DNA from: Methylobacterium sp. Leaf118
GTDB lineage: Bacteria > Pseudomonadota > Alphaproteobacteria > Rhizobiales > Beijerinckiaceae
Assembly (NCBI RefSeq): GCF_920984675.1
Contig: NZ_CAKLBV010000001.1
Coordinates: 124,001 to 188,000, forward strand
DNA length: 64,000 nt
Direction: 5' to 3'
The notes under the pieces were generated by a model. That model was not told the origin of the DNA. It saw only the letters and a program-made list of their open reading frames with translations, and did no database searches. The first letter of the stretch is position 1. The number at the start of each line of letters is the position of its first letter. The position numbers and the translations under genes are program-made. Below, in pieces: positions 1-10,461 of this stretch.

Positions 1-439
1 CTGATCCTATTAAGTTGTAAAGCTTCTTTCCCCCAACGTAGTCAATAGATATGTCGGATTTTAATTCATCGAGCGCATTGATTGTTCTAACTACATCGCA
101 GATCCAGTACTCTCCATCTGATTCATGCCCTTCGATACATGTTCTGCAACTCATGAAAACAAAAGCTTCAGCATCGACAGATTCAAGAAATTCTTTCACT
201 CGATTTGTTATCAGCCAAAAATCCCTAAATTTTTCAAATTCTTTAGGCTTTCGGCCTCTACTTTTTATGTATTTTATGTAAGGCACCTCTTTCGTTGGTG
301 GAAAGCCTCGAACCGACGAGTCTCTAAGGACAAAAGTCGGATCTCCTGAGGTAGATATTGTGGATTCGTTTATTAAAATCAATCCGGGTAAAGATTTGTT
401 TCTATCGTGTGAAACAATAAAGTACTTACGCGCGCTCAT
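1..439 (-). CDS. partial imm11 (DUF1629)-like protein
   Basis: An open reading frame runs from an ATG at 439 off the left edge of the window (146 codons, no stop reached). The product starts MSARKYFIVSHDRN and contains FRDFWLITNRVKEFLESV and YWICDVVRTINALDE. The pattern 'lv.. rvk.fle' followed by 'Y..cDVVr..dALDe' is what I recall from the imm11/DUF1629 family, immunity-like proteins that often occur near polymorphic toxins; that assignment is from memory and not a search. The gene is much richer in A and T than anything else in the window and uses AT-rich codons, so it is probably recently acquired. No toxin partner is visible. The type I secretion genes start only about 400 bases away on the other strand. 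Confidence 0.5.
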   Translation of the reverse strand, partial: MSARKYFIVSHDRNKSLPGLILINESTISTSGDPTFVLRDSSVRGFPPTKEVPYIKYIKSRGRKPKEFEKFRDFWLITNRVKEFLESVDAEAFVFMSCRTCIEGHESDGEYWICDVVRTINALDELKSDISIDYVGGKKLYNLIGS

Positions 440-855
440 GGCTTGGCTTTCCTTCATTCATGTGATGAATTGAATTTTTAAATTAGGCAAATTTATATAA
501 TAAGCAATTATTTCAATCAAAAATATGCATCTATTATAATATTAAAAATACATTTTTGTAATTGTGGTGTTGCAACCGTGCTCAGAACTGTATTATGATT
601 TTGGAGTGCTTTAAAATTTTTCATCGTCATGCATTAGCCCCGGCCGCCGGCCTTACCCAGCCAGCGACATATGAGTTGCATGCCACGTTCGCTACTCCGG
701 CCGAGCTCGCCGCGCAAGGATGAAAATCGCGTCTCGAACGTGCTTGGCAAACGCAACCATCATATGTAGAAATCCGGCCACATCGGTTGGGCGCAACCTA
801 ATGCGCCGTCCGGTCGATCGCGGAAAGAGCCTTTCCGCGACAGGGGAAAATTTCA
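440..855. other. intergenic region, AT-rich half then GC-rich half
   Basis: No credible gene. About 440-600 is strongly AT-rich with several TATAAT-like stretches and probably holds the promoter of the leftward imm11-like gene. From about 610 the composition switches abruptly to GC-rich. The switch may mark the border of an inserted AT-rich segment. Confidence 0.4.
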
Positions 856-2971
<2,116 letters not shown>

Positions 2972-2985
<14 letters not shown>

Positions 2986-4399
2986 CCCGGCCGCGACCGC
3001 CGAGGTCGTCGCCTTCCGCCCGCGTCCCGTGTCCCGGAGCGAGGCCGCGTTCCTTCCCGCCGCGCTCGAGATCGTCGAGACGCCGGCGTCACCCCTGGGC
3101 CGCGGCATGGCGCTGGCCATCGCCGCCTTCCTGCTCGTGGCCATCGTCTGGGCGAGCCTGGGCGAGGTCGACATCATCGCGACTGCGCAAGGCCGCATCA
3201 TCCCCACCGGCAAGTCGAAGGTGATCCAGCCCTACGAGACCGGAGTGGTGCGCCGCGTCGCCGTCACCGACGGTGCGGTGGTGAGGGCGGGCGACGTACT
3301 GGTCGAGCTCGACCCCACCACGGACGCCTCCGACGAGACCCGCGCCGCCTTCGGCCTGGCCCAGGACCGGCTCGACATCGCCCGCCTCCAGGCCTTGCTC
3401 GCGGGCGACACCGACGCCTTCAGCCCCGACCCGCAGGCCGAGCCGCGGCTCGCCACGATGGCGCGGGGGCAGATGGAAGCGCAGGGGGCGGAGCATCAGG
3501 CCCGCCTCGACGGACTCGACCGCCAGATCGCCCAGAAGCAGGCCGAGGGCCGTGAGATCCGCATCGCCATCGAGCGGGTCACCGCGAGCCTGCCGCTGCT
3601 GACCGAGCAGCGCGACATCCGTCAGAGCCTGCTGGCCAACCAGTACGGCTCGCGCCTGACCTACCTGCAGATCCAGCAGCAGGTGGTGGAGAGCCAGCAC
3701 GAGTTGGAGGCACAGAAGCAGAAGCGCGAGGAGAACGCCCACGCCCTCGCCGCGCTGGAGCGGCAGAAGGCGGAAGCCGTCGCCGGCTATCGCAAGGGCC
3801 TGCTGACCGATCTGGCCAAGGCCGAGCTTTCGGCGAGCGAGCATGCACAGGAAATTCGGAAGGCGGCGCTCCGACGCGAGCTGCGCACCCTGCGCGCGCC
3901 GGTCGACGGCACGGTCCAGCAACTCGCGCTGCATACGCTGGGCGGGGTCGTGACCCCGGCCCAGCCGCTGATGGTGGTGGTGCCGAAGGGCACCGGCATC
4001 GAGATCGAGGCGGCGCTCCCCAACAAGGATGTCGGCTTCGTGCGCCGGGGGCAGCCGGTCGAGGTCAAGGTCGAGACCTTCACCTTCACCCGCTACGGGC
4101 TGTTGCACGGCACGGTCTCGGACGTCAGCCACGACACGATCACGCCGCAGGACGAGGGGCGCGGCATGCGCGCCGAGACCGAGGCGAGCGCCGACGAGAC
4201 GAGCCGGCAGGCGCGCCAGCCGACCTACCTCGCCCATGTGGCGCTCACCGACCACGTGGTCGCCACCGAAGACGGACCGATCGCGCTGGAGCCGGGCATG
4301 GCGGTGACCGCGGAAATCAAGACCGGCCGGCGGACGGTGATGAGCTATCTTCTGTCGCCGCTGGTCCGCTTCCGCCAGGAGAGCCTGCGCGAACGGTAA
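2972..4399 (+). CDS. HlyD-family type I secretion membrane fusion protein
   Basis: A 475-residue periplasmic adaptor that should link the ABC exporter to an outer-membrane TolC-like channel. I start it at the ATG at 2972 (MRRSDPAATAEVV), inside the end of the ABC gene; the frame is open further upstream but that part overlaps the exporter. One membrane segment lies at about 45-65 (GMALAIAAFLLVAIVWASLG), followed by a biotinyl-lipoyl half-motif (IIPTGKSKVIQPYETG), a long coiled coil at about 150-310 and a C-terminal beta-barrel/lipoyl half with LRAPVDGTVQQ, typical of HlyD/PrtE adaptors. The outer-membrane partner is not in the window. Confidence 0.88.
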
Positions 4400-4496
4400 C
4401 GGACCGGGGGTGCGGCCATCGATCGACACTCAGGGTCAGAGTGGGCCATTGCAGGGACGGTCTTGCGGCCCTACCCGTCAGCGCGGCGCCGGCCTC

Positions 4497-5378
4497 TCAC
4501 GACGCAATGCGCTCTCTCCAATTGTGACTTGTTGAAAACGCGACGAGGTTTTCGAGCCGCTCATCGACCTCGTCCTCGTTCCATTGAAGTTCGATTTCTC
4601 GCTCGACGTGAAAATCCCTCACCGTGATGGTGCGGACATCGGCGGAGCCATGAAGCTCCGGCATCAAGGCGAGGCCGAGGCCCGAAGCGACCAAGGCGAT
4701 CGCGCGATCGTCCTGATCGGTCCTGTAGACGACGTGGGTTCGAATGCCCCGCTCCGACAGCAGTTTCGTCGTGCTCGCAAACGTTTCGCAATGGCTGCGC
4801 ACGATGAACGGTTCGCCTTGCAGATCATCGAGCGCGATACTGTCACACGACGCAAACCGGTGGCTCAAGCTGACGACGACCGCGTAACGTTCGCGCCGTA
4901 GCGTGACGGATCGCACGGCCGCGCCCGTGTCGCCGGCGCTGGTGATCGCCGCGGACAGCTTTCGATCGGCCAGACGGGCGGCGAGCTCGTCCCGTGCGCC
5001 GTCGACGAGTTCGATCGTGGTCTCCGGCATCGATCGGCGAAGCCCGATCATCAGATGGGCGAGGTGGACCGTCGGAAGCGTCCGCAGCACGCCGATCCGA
5101 AACGGTCGCGTGCTCAAGGAGGCGCGCAGATCGGCCTTCACCCGATGGCACGCCGAGAGGATCTGCCGGGCGGCCTCCAGCAGACGCCGCCCGGCCGCGG
5201 TGAGCGTGACGGTGCGCGGCGTGCGGGTGAACAGCTTCGCATCCAGTTCGCGCTCGAGCTTCGCCACGGAGGCGGACAGGGCCGGCTGCGAGACGGCGAC
5301 CCGCAGAGCGCCTTTCGTGAAGCTGCCGGTTTCGGCGACGGCGACGAAGTGCCGGAGCTGATGGAGTTCCATAGCCAT
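4497..5378 (-). CDS. LysR-family transcriptional regulator
   Basis: A 293-residue LTTR. The N-terminal winged helix-turn-helix reads LRHFVAVAETGSFTKGALRV followed by SQPALSASVAKLERELDAKLF, the classic LTTR pattern, and a substrate-binding-like effector domain follows (about 90-290). It is divergent from the DUF485/symporter/dehalogenase genes across a 126-base gap, the usual layout when an LTTR controls the facing operon in response to its substrate, here presumably a short unsaturated or halogenated carboxylate. A second in-frame ATG two codons later (MELHQ) could be the true start. Assignment to the family is firm; the target is inferred from layout. Confidence 0.88.
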   Translation of the reverse strand: MAMELHQLRHFVAVAETGSFTKGALRVAVSQPALSASVAKLERELDAKLFTRTPRTVTLTAAGRRLLEAARQILSACHRVKADLRASLSTRPFRIGVLRTLPTVHLAHLMIGLRRSMPETTIELVDGARDELAARLADRKLSAAITSAGDTGAAVRSVTLRRERYAVVVSLSHRFASCDSIALDDLQGEPFIVRSHCETFASTTKLLSERGIRTHVVYRTDQDDRAIALVASGLGLALMPELHGSADVRTITVRDFHVEREIELQWNEDEVDERLENLVAFSTSHNWRERIAS

Positions 5379-5504
5379 AACTCATACCGATAGGATCGAT
5401 CAGAACAAACGATTTTGCTTATTTTTCCACCGCTCCTAACCTTTGACAAGGCCGACGCTCGAACGAACCGAGCGCGGTGGTCGGCGTGGGAGGAGCGACG
5501 AACA

Positions 5505-5879
5505 ATGACGGTCGAGAGAATGGTCTTGGGCGGCGCGGCGATTCGAAGTCGTGAGCGCCTCTCGGTCGATGCCAGGGACAGAACCGATGCCTATCTGTCC
5601 GAGATCATCTTTCGACGTCGACGCGTCGTTCTTCCCTTGTTTTTACTGTCGTTTGCGCTGTTCTGCGCGACCTTGATCGCCTTCGCCTATCTCCCGGACT
5701 TGGTCGCGTATCGCGTCTACGGGGTCGTCAATGTCGCCTACTGTCTCGCGCTGATGCAGTTCTGCGTCACCTTCTTGGTCGCGGCCACGTACAGCTACTG
5801 GGCGAAGACGGCGCTCGATCCGTTGATCGTGGACGCACATCGACACCTTCTCTCGACCGTCGGGGAGCGGGTACGATGA
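5505..5879 (+). CDS. DUF485 membrane protein, partner of the SSS symporter
   Basis: A 124-residue membrane protein with two hydrophobic segments (around VVLPLFLLSFALFCATLIAF and YCLALMQFCVTFLVAATYS). DUF485 proteins (YjcH type) are encoded directly upstream of ActP-type acetate/monocarboxylate symporters, and this one overlaps the symporter start by four bases (ATGA). I choose the ATG at 5505, which follows GGAGCGACGAAC; the open frame upstream to 5415 includes the promoter region and is unlikely to be translated. It is probably the first gene of a five-gene transcript with the tautomerases. Confidence 0.75.
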   Translation: MTVERMVLGGAAIRSRERLSVDARDRTDAYLSEIIFRRRRVVLPLFLLSFALFCATLIAFAYLPDLVAYRVYGVVNVAYCLALMQFCVTFLVAATYSYWAKTALDPLIVDAHRHLLSTVGERVR

Positions 5880-7468
5880 TCGGATCGACACAAGGTCAGG
5901 TTCTGGCCACGCTCTTCTTTCTCACCTTCATCCTGGTCAGTCTCGCTCTGACCTTTTGGGCCATTCGCAAATCCAAGAGTGCGAGCGGCTTCTACGTGGC
6001 CGGTCGCAGCCTGAGCGGTTGGAAGAACGGTCTGGCGATCTCGGGCGACTACATGTCGGCGGCCTCGTTCTTAGGCATCGCCGGGCTGGTGTCGCTGTTC
6101 GGGTTCGATGGGCTGCTCTATTCCTTCGGCTTCATCGTCGGCTGGATCGCCATCGTCCTCCTCGTCGCCGAGCCGCTGCGGAATTCCGGCAAGTACACGA
6201 TGTCGGACGTCATGGCGTTCCGCTTGCGGGCGAAGCCCGTCCGCCTCGCCGCGGCCGCCTCTTCGATCACGATCGGGCTCTTCTATCTGCTGGCCCAACT
6301 CGTCGGCGCCGGTGCAATCGCATCGCTGCTCCTGCCGATATCGCCGAGTGGAGCGATCGTCATCGTCGGATGTCTGATGGTGATCTATGTCCTTTTCGGC
6401 GGAATGGTCGCCACGACCTACGTCCAGATCGTCAAGGCCGTCCTGGTCTTCGGCACGACGGCCTTGCTCGCGGTGATGTTGCTCGCGCAGTTCGACTTCA
6501 GCGTCGACCAGCTGCTCGGGGCGGCGGCCAAGGCGAGCGGGAAAGGCGAGGCGTTCCTGCAGCCAGGCCTGTATTTCACCAACAAGCTCGACCTAATCTC
6601 GCTCGGCTTGGCCTTGGTGCTCGGTACGGCGGGTCTGCCGCACATCATGATGCGGTTCTACACCGTCACCGATGCGCAGCAGGCCCGCGTCTCCGCGAAC
6701 TGGGTGATCGGGATCGTGGGGCTCTACCTCGTGATGACCACCATTCTCGGCTTCGGAGCGGCGGCGCTCGTCGGCCAGGACCGGATCCGGGCGGCCAGCC
6801 CCTCGGGTAACAGCGCGGCGCCGCTCCTGGCTCTGGAACTGGGTGGCGGTCAGGGGTCCCTCGGTGGCGAGGTGCTGGTCGCCTTCGTGGCGGCGATCAC
6901 CTTCGCGACGATCCTCGCGGTCGTGGCGGGTCTCATCATCGCCGCGACCTCCAACATCGCCTACGACGTCTATTCCCAGGTCATCCGCAAGGGAGAGGCC
7001 GACGAGCGCTCCGAAGTGAAGGTCGCGAAGGTGGCGACCGTCGTGGTCGGCGCGGCGGCGATCGTTCTGGCTCTGGCCGCACAATCGCTCAACGTCGCCT
7101 TCCTCGTGGGGTTGGCCTTCGCGATCGCGGCGAGCGCCAATCTCCCGGTGATCCTGTTCTCGCTGTTCTGGAAGCGGTTCAACACCTTCGGGGCCGTGGC
7201 GGCGTTGCTGACGGGTCTTCTCAGCGCCGTCGGCCTCGTCCTCGTCGGCCCGGCCTCCCTGGGGCCGAAGGGACTGATCCTGCCGCACGTGCAGCCCTGG
7301 GTCACCCTGATCAATCCCGGCATCGTCAGCATCCCGCTCGGTTTCCTCGCCGGCTGGCTCGGCACCCTCCTCAGCGGACGGGAGCCGAACAGCGAGCGGA
7401 AATTCCACGACCTCCAGATTCGCGCCCTGACCGGCTTCGGATCGGAAGTGAGCGACCGCGCGCATTGA
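5876..7468 (+). CDS. sodium:solute symporter, ActP-like monocarboxylate uptake
   Basis: A 530-residue SSS-family transporter with about 13 membrane helices. The early motif SASGFYVAGRSLSGWKNGLA and the segment GDYMSAASFLGIAGL match the ActP (acetate permease) branch, as does the partner DUF485 gene. It should import a small carboxylate with Na+. Because it is followed at once by 3-chloroacrylate dehalogenase-like genes, the substrate may be a haloacrylate, propiolate or acrylate rather than acetate; this is inference from context. Family assignment is firm; the specificity is not visible in the sequence. Confidence 0.85.
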   Translation: MIGSTQGQVLATLFFLTFILVSLALTFWAIRKSKSASGFYVAGRSLSGWKNGLAISGDYMSAASFLGIAGLVSLFGFDGLLYSFGFIVGWIAIVLLVAEPLRNSGKYTMSDVMAFRLRAKPVRLAAAASSITIGLFYLLAQLVGAGAIASLLLPISPSGAIVIVGCLMVIYVLFGGMVATTYVQIVKAVLVFGTTALLAVMLLAQFDFSVDQLLGAAAKASGKGEAFLQPGLYFTNKLDLISLGLALVLGTAGLPHIMMRFYTVTDAQQARVSANWVIGIVGLYLVMTTILGFGAAALVGQDRIRAASPSGNSAAPLLALELGGGQGSLGGEVLVAFVAAITFATILAVVAGLIIAATSNIAYDVYSQVIRKGEADERSEVKVAKVATVVVGAAAIVLALAAQSLNVAFLVGLAFAIAASANLPVILFSLFWKRFNTFGAVAALLTGLLSAVGLVLVGPASLGPKGLILPHVQPWVTLINPGIVSIPLGFLAGWLGTLLSGREPNSERKFHDLQIRALTGFGSEVSDRAH

Positions 7469-7491
7469 GCGCCCTTCGACAGGAGAACAGC

Positions 7492-7752
7492 ATGCCGATC
7501 ATCACCTGCGACATCCGGAACGGCCGGACCCGGGAGCAGCGAAGCCAACTCGCCATGGGCCTGACCCAGGCCGTCGTCGAGGCGACCGGATGCGACCTGC
7601 ACGACGTGTTCCTGGTCATCCGGGAGATGCCCGGGTTCAACTTCGTCGATGGTGGTGACCACGTGCCGGATTACGTGCCGGGGCCCAACGGACTCGATCT
7701 CGCGGCCCAGGAGCAGGTCAAGACCAGGATCGAGCGCACTTCCAACGATTGA
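7492..7752 (+). CDS. trans-3-chloroacrylic acid dehalogenase alpha subunit-like tautomerase
   Basis: An 86-residue tautomerase-superfamily protein. I start it at the ATG at 7492, giving Pro as first mature residue as the family needs; the SD is AGGAGAAC. The sequence from PIITCDIRNGRT through FLVIRE, NFVDGGDHVPDYVPG follows the CaaD alpha subunit of Pseudomonas pavonaceae as I remember it, including Arg8 and Arg11 that bind the carboxylate, Phe39 and Phe50. The water-activating alpha-Glu52 is Asp here, a conservative but notable change. CaaD is an alpha3-beta3 hexamer that hydrates trans-3-chloroacrylate to malonate semialdehyde with loss of chloride. The beta partner gene follows 25 bases downstream. 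Confidence 0.75.
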   Translation: MPIITCDIRNGRTREQRSQLAMGLTQAVVEATGCDLHDVFLVIREMPGFNFVDGGDHVPDYVPGPNGLDLAAQEQVKTRIERTSND

Positions 7753-7777
7753 CAGCGTCGAACGAAAGGAACGGATC

Positions 7778-8014
7778 ATGCCCTTCATTCAATGTGACCT
7801 CGAAGTGGGTCTCTCGGACGAAGAGAAGCTGGTGCTCGTCAAAAAGATGACCGACGTCACCCACAACGCGATCGGCTCCGCTTACGAGCATATCAATGTC
7901 GTCCTGCGCGAGCATCCGACGGCCAACCTCGGTGAGGCGGGACAGCCCGGTCGCGGATTGATCTCCCGCCGGAACGCCGAGCGCGCGAAGGCGGGACCGC
8001 GAAGGGTCGCCTGA
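7778..8014 (+). CDS. trans-3-chloroacrylic acid dehalogenase beta subunit-like tautomerase
   Basis: A 78-residue tautomerase-superfamily protein, started at the ATG at 7778 after GAAAGGAACGG. It begins PFIQCDLEVGLSDEEKLVLV and continues DVTHNAIGS...INVVLREHPTANL, which parallels the beta subunit of CaaD (remembered as PFIECHIATGLS...DVTNKSIGS...INVLLVEHAEANM). Pro1 of beta is the catalytic base/acid of the heterohexamer and is present. It sits right behind the alpha gene, as in known caaD1-caaD2 pairs. The C-terminal tail (RGLISRRNAERAKAGPRRVA) is basic and longer or different from the reference. The stop codon lies in the left arm of a strong hairpin. Confidence 0.72.
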   Translation: MPFIQCDLEVGLSDEEKLVLVKKMTDVTHNAIGSAYEHINVVLREHPTANLGEAGQPGRGLISRRNAERAKAGPRRVA

Positions 8015-8051
8015 TCCGGGCTCCGCTTGATCAAAGCGGAGCCCGGATCAG
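8011..8051 (+). terminator. 18-bp hairpin overlapping the CaaD beta stop
   Basis: Perfect inverted repeat: arms CTGATCCGGGCTCCGCTT and its complement, separated by GATCA. The TGA stop of the upstream gene is inside the left arm. There is no U-run behind it, so it may be a stability or processing hairpin rather than a true intrinsic terminator. Confidence 0.5.
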
Positions 8052-8079
8052 TCCAGCCCGCGCGGCGTTTGAGCGAAGC

Positions 8080-8160
8080 CCAAATCCGCCATCCCGAAGG
8101 GATCAACCGGATTTGGTATGACAGCACTGCTGCGCCGAAGCGGTCACCGGTTCGGCGCAG
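8080..8160. repeat. two further consecutive hairpins between caaD-like and cis-CaaD-like genes
   Basis: The first hairpin has arms CCAAATCCG (8080-8088) and CGGATTTGG (8108-8116), with an inner ATCCC/GGGAT pair. The second has arms CTGCGCCGAA (8130-8139) and TTCGGCGCAG (8151-8160). With the hairpin at 8011-8051 this makes three stem-loops in 150 bases. They could be degenerate REP-like elements or separate the expression of the two dehalogenases. The remaining sequence to 8277 holds no gene. Confidence 0.5.
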
Positions 8161-8277
8161 GAGCGCGGGAGACGGACACCCGGCCCATGCCGAGGCGAGG
8201 GGCTTGCCGGCAAAGGCCCGTCGATCGGCGCGGCTCAGCCTTGAAGAGCAGACGTTTTCACAGGAGGAAGCGACACG

Positions 8278-8715
8278 ATGCCGACTTACGTATGTTGGGC
8301 TGCCGCCGGACGTCTCGGTCCCGAGCAGCGCGCGCAGATCACCGAGTCCATCACGACGATCCATGCAGAGGAAGCGCGCGCGCCGCGTTACTTCGTCCAA
8401 GTGATCTTCAATGAAGTGCAGCCGGGGAGCCACTTCGTCGGCGGTTCGGCGGCCTCCGAAGGTCACATCTGGATCCGCGCCGATATCCGAAGCGGGCGGA
8501 CCGACACGCAGAAGAAGGCCATCCTCGAGCGGATCGCGGCCGCGGTCAGTCGCACCGTCGATGTCCCCCGGGAAGACGTGTGGGTCTATATCTCGGATAT
8601 CGACGCGGCCGGCGTTCTCGAGTTCGGCGAAGTCCTGCCTCAACCCGGGCAGGAAGATGAATGGTTCGCCAAGCTGCCGGATGCCCTGAAGGAGCGGCTC
8701 AAAGCCCTGTCGTGA
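8278..8715 (+). CDS. cis-3-chloroacrylic acid dehalogenase (cis-CaaD/Cg10062 family)
   Basis: A 145-residue fused two-domain tautomerase-superfamily protein, the normal length for cis-CaaD. Counting from Pro1, the six residues known to be needed in cis-CaaD are all in place: Pro1, His28, Arg70, Arg73, Tyr103 and Glu114. The C-terminal EFGEVLPQPGQEDEWF also follows the cis-CaaD sequence closely. The enzyme adds water to cis-3-chloroacrylate to give malonate semialdehyde and chloride; the relative Cg10062 has the same six residues and prefers propiolate, so either activity is possible. It is not malonate semialdehyde decarboxylase, because residue 37 is Tyr instead of Asp. The SD is AGGAGGAAGCGACACG. 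No downstream decarboxylase gene is visible in the window. Confidence 0.8.
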   Translation: MPTYVCWAAAGRLGPEQRAQITESITTIHAEEARAPRYFVQVIFNEVQPGSHFVGGSAASEGHIWIRADIRSGRTDTQKKAILERIAAAVSRTVDVPREDVWVYISDIDAAGVLEFGEVLPQPGQEDEWFAKLPDALKERLKALS

Positions 8716-8728
8716 CAGCGCCGTCGCG

Positions 8729-8777
8729 ATCCACCGGCGCGGATCTCGGCCGAGGGTGGGGACCCGCGCCGGTGGAT
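8729..8777. terminator. bidirectional hairpin between convergent genes
   Basis: Perfect 14-bp arms ATCCACCGGCGCGG (8729-8742) and CCGCGCCGGTGGAT (8764-8777), located between the cis-CaaD-like gene and the convergent YeiH-type gene. No U-run on either side. Confidence 0.5.
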
Positions 8778-8830
8778 GCCCGCCGTGATCCCGACGGGCG
8801 GGCACGCATTTCCCGCGTTGCCGTCTCCGC

Positions 8831-9904
8831 TCAAGCGATGCCGAGGGCAAAGATCAGCGCGAGACTGACGGCCAGGAGGAGAACCAGGGACGCGGTCACC
8901 GCCAGGGTGACGCGGGCGCCGACGCGGGCCAGGACCCGAACGTCCACCCCGAGGCCGAGGGCCGCCATCGAGACCACCGTCAGCACGCCCGCGATCCGCT
9001 TGACCGCGGGCGCGATCGCTTCCGGCACGAGCCCGAGGGAGCGAAAGGTGGCGAGCACCAGGAAGCCGATGATGAACCAGGGCACCAGCTTGGAGAAGCC
9101 GAGCCGCCGTGGGGCGGCTTTGCCCGTCGTCCCGTCGCTCGGCAGGTGCGGGGCGATGAGCGCGAAGGCGACCACGACGGGGCCGAGCATCAGCACCCGC
9201 ACGAGCTTCACCAGCGTCCCGACCTGCGTGGCGAGCAGGCCCACCGGCACGGTGGCGGCAAGAACCTGCGGGACCGCGTAGACGGTCAATCCCGCCAGAA
9301 CCCCGTATTGGTGTTCGGTGAGGCCCGCCAGCGGCACGAACAGCGGCAATCCGAGCACCATCAGGACGCCGAGCACGGCCGTGAAAGCGATCGCCGCCGT
9401 CACGTCCCGTGCATCGGCACCGATGACCGGTGCGACCGCCGCGATGGCCGAGTTGCCGCAGATGGCATTGCCGGCCGCCACCAGGATGGCCATGCGCGTG
9501 GGCAGCCCGAGGCATCGGCAGATGCCGTAGCTGGCGGCGATCGCGAGCAGCACCGTCGCGACGATCCCGGTGAGCAGGGCCGGGCCGGAGGCCAGGATCG
9601 TCCCGAGGCTGATCGAGGCGCCGAGGAGGACGACGGCGACCTCCAGCACCTGCTTGGCCGAGAAGGCGATGCCGGCCCGATAGCGCTCGCCCGGCACCCA
9701 GACGGTCCGCAAGGCGATCCCGAAGAGGATCGCGATGACCAGCGCCTCGATATAGGGATGGCCGGTGAGACGCTCCTCCACCGCCTGCACCGCGAGCGCC
9801 GCCGCCGTGATCGCGAGGCAGACCAGAAGACCGGGCAGAAGCGACACGGATTTGCCGACGAAGGCGCCGAACGGTGCCTCCTTCGCAGACGCCTCGGCGG
9901 TCAT
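8831..9904 (-). CDS. YeiH-family putative sulfate/anion exporter
   Basis: A 357-residue membrane protein with about 10 helices, of the YeiH/UPF0324 (Cons_hypoth698) family. The conserved core NAICGNSAIAAVAPVIGA is present at about 145-162, together with VAVVLLGASISL and the C-terminal helix pair. Members occur with taurine and other sulfonate dissimilation genes and are thought to export sulfite or sulfate; that role is annotation-level knowledge. Here it lies between the dehalogenase cluster and the sulfolactate cluster, so it may serve either. It is convergent with the cis-CaaD-like gene and shares a hairpin with it. Confidence 0.8.
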   Translation of the reverse strand: MTAEASAKEAPFGAFVGKSVSLLPGLLVCLAITAAALAVQAVEERLTGHPYIEALVIAILFGIALRTVWVPGERYRAGIAFSAKQVLEVAVVLLGASISLGTILASGPALLTGIVATVLLAIAASYGICRCLGLPTRMAILVAAGNAICGNSAIAAVAPVIGADARDVTAAIAFTAVLGVLMVLGLPLFVPLAGLTEHQYGVLAGLTVYAVPQVLAATVPVGLLATQVGTLVKLVRVLMLGPVVVAFALIAPHLPSDGTTGKAAPRRLGFSKLVPWFIIGFLVLATFRSLGLVPEAIAPAVKRIAGVLTVVSMAALGLGVDVRVLARVGARVTLAVTASLVLLLAVSLALIFALGIA

Positions 9905-10039
9905 CGGGACGGTCTCGCGCGGCAGGGGAAGAGCATTCTACGGGGCGCCTTCATCGGAGGACAACGGTTTCCTTCTCGGCGAAACATCGAAAGCCCGCAT
10001 CCATTGCCGGGGCCCGGCGCCGACGCGATCATACCGGCC

Positions 10040-10303
10040 ATGTCCGTGCCCCCCGACCCGTCGCCGTCACCCTTCGATCCCTTCGGTGAACCGGTCGATG
10101 CGCGCTGCCTCGCATCGGCCGCGCCGGTGAGTCATCGGGCCCGATCCGTCGCCCTCGCGGTCTTCTGGGGCCTGGCTCTCCTGTTCGTGGCAGGGCGCAC
10201 GCTCCTCGCTCCGCAGGCCATCGCGCCGGCGCCTGCGCAAGTCACGGAACAGGTTGAGGGTCAGAGCTCGGCACGGGGCCCCGCCGCCGTCGGGATTCCG
10301 TAG
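10040..10303 (+). CDS. small single-pass membrane protein, unknown
   Basis: An 87-residue frame from ATG 10040 (MSVPPDPSPSPFDPFGEPVD) with one membrane helix near ARSVALAVFWGLALLFVAGR and a short Pro/Ala-rich tail. It is divergent from the YeiH-type gene. I recognise no family. The organisation (acidic Pro-rich N-terminus plus one helix) looks like a real small membrane protein, but the start is uncertain. Confidence 0.4.
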   Translation: MSVPPDPSPSPFDPFGEPVDARCLASAAPVSHRARSVALAVFWGLALLFVAGRTLLAPQAIAPAPAQVTEQVEGQSSARGPAAVGIP

Positions 10304-10461
10304 CGCCCGGTCCCGATCCTCTCTCGATCCTCGCCTCCGGGACGATGCTCACAAGTGTCGGGCCACATCGTCCTTTTCCCGAGAAACGCCGCCCCTCCCG
10401 CGACGCACCTACGCCGACCGTTTCGGGGACGGGCGCCGATCGTGCGGGGCCGGTGCCCCGA

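Noticed and set aside
8278..8715. Malonate semialdehyde decarboxylase
   Set aside because: The MSAD residues Asp37 and Arg75 are absent, whereas all cis-CaaD residues are present.
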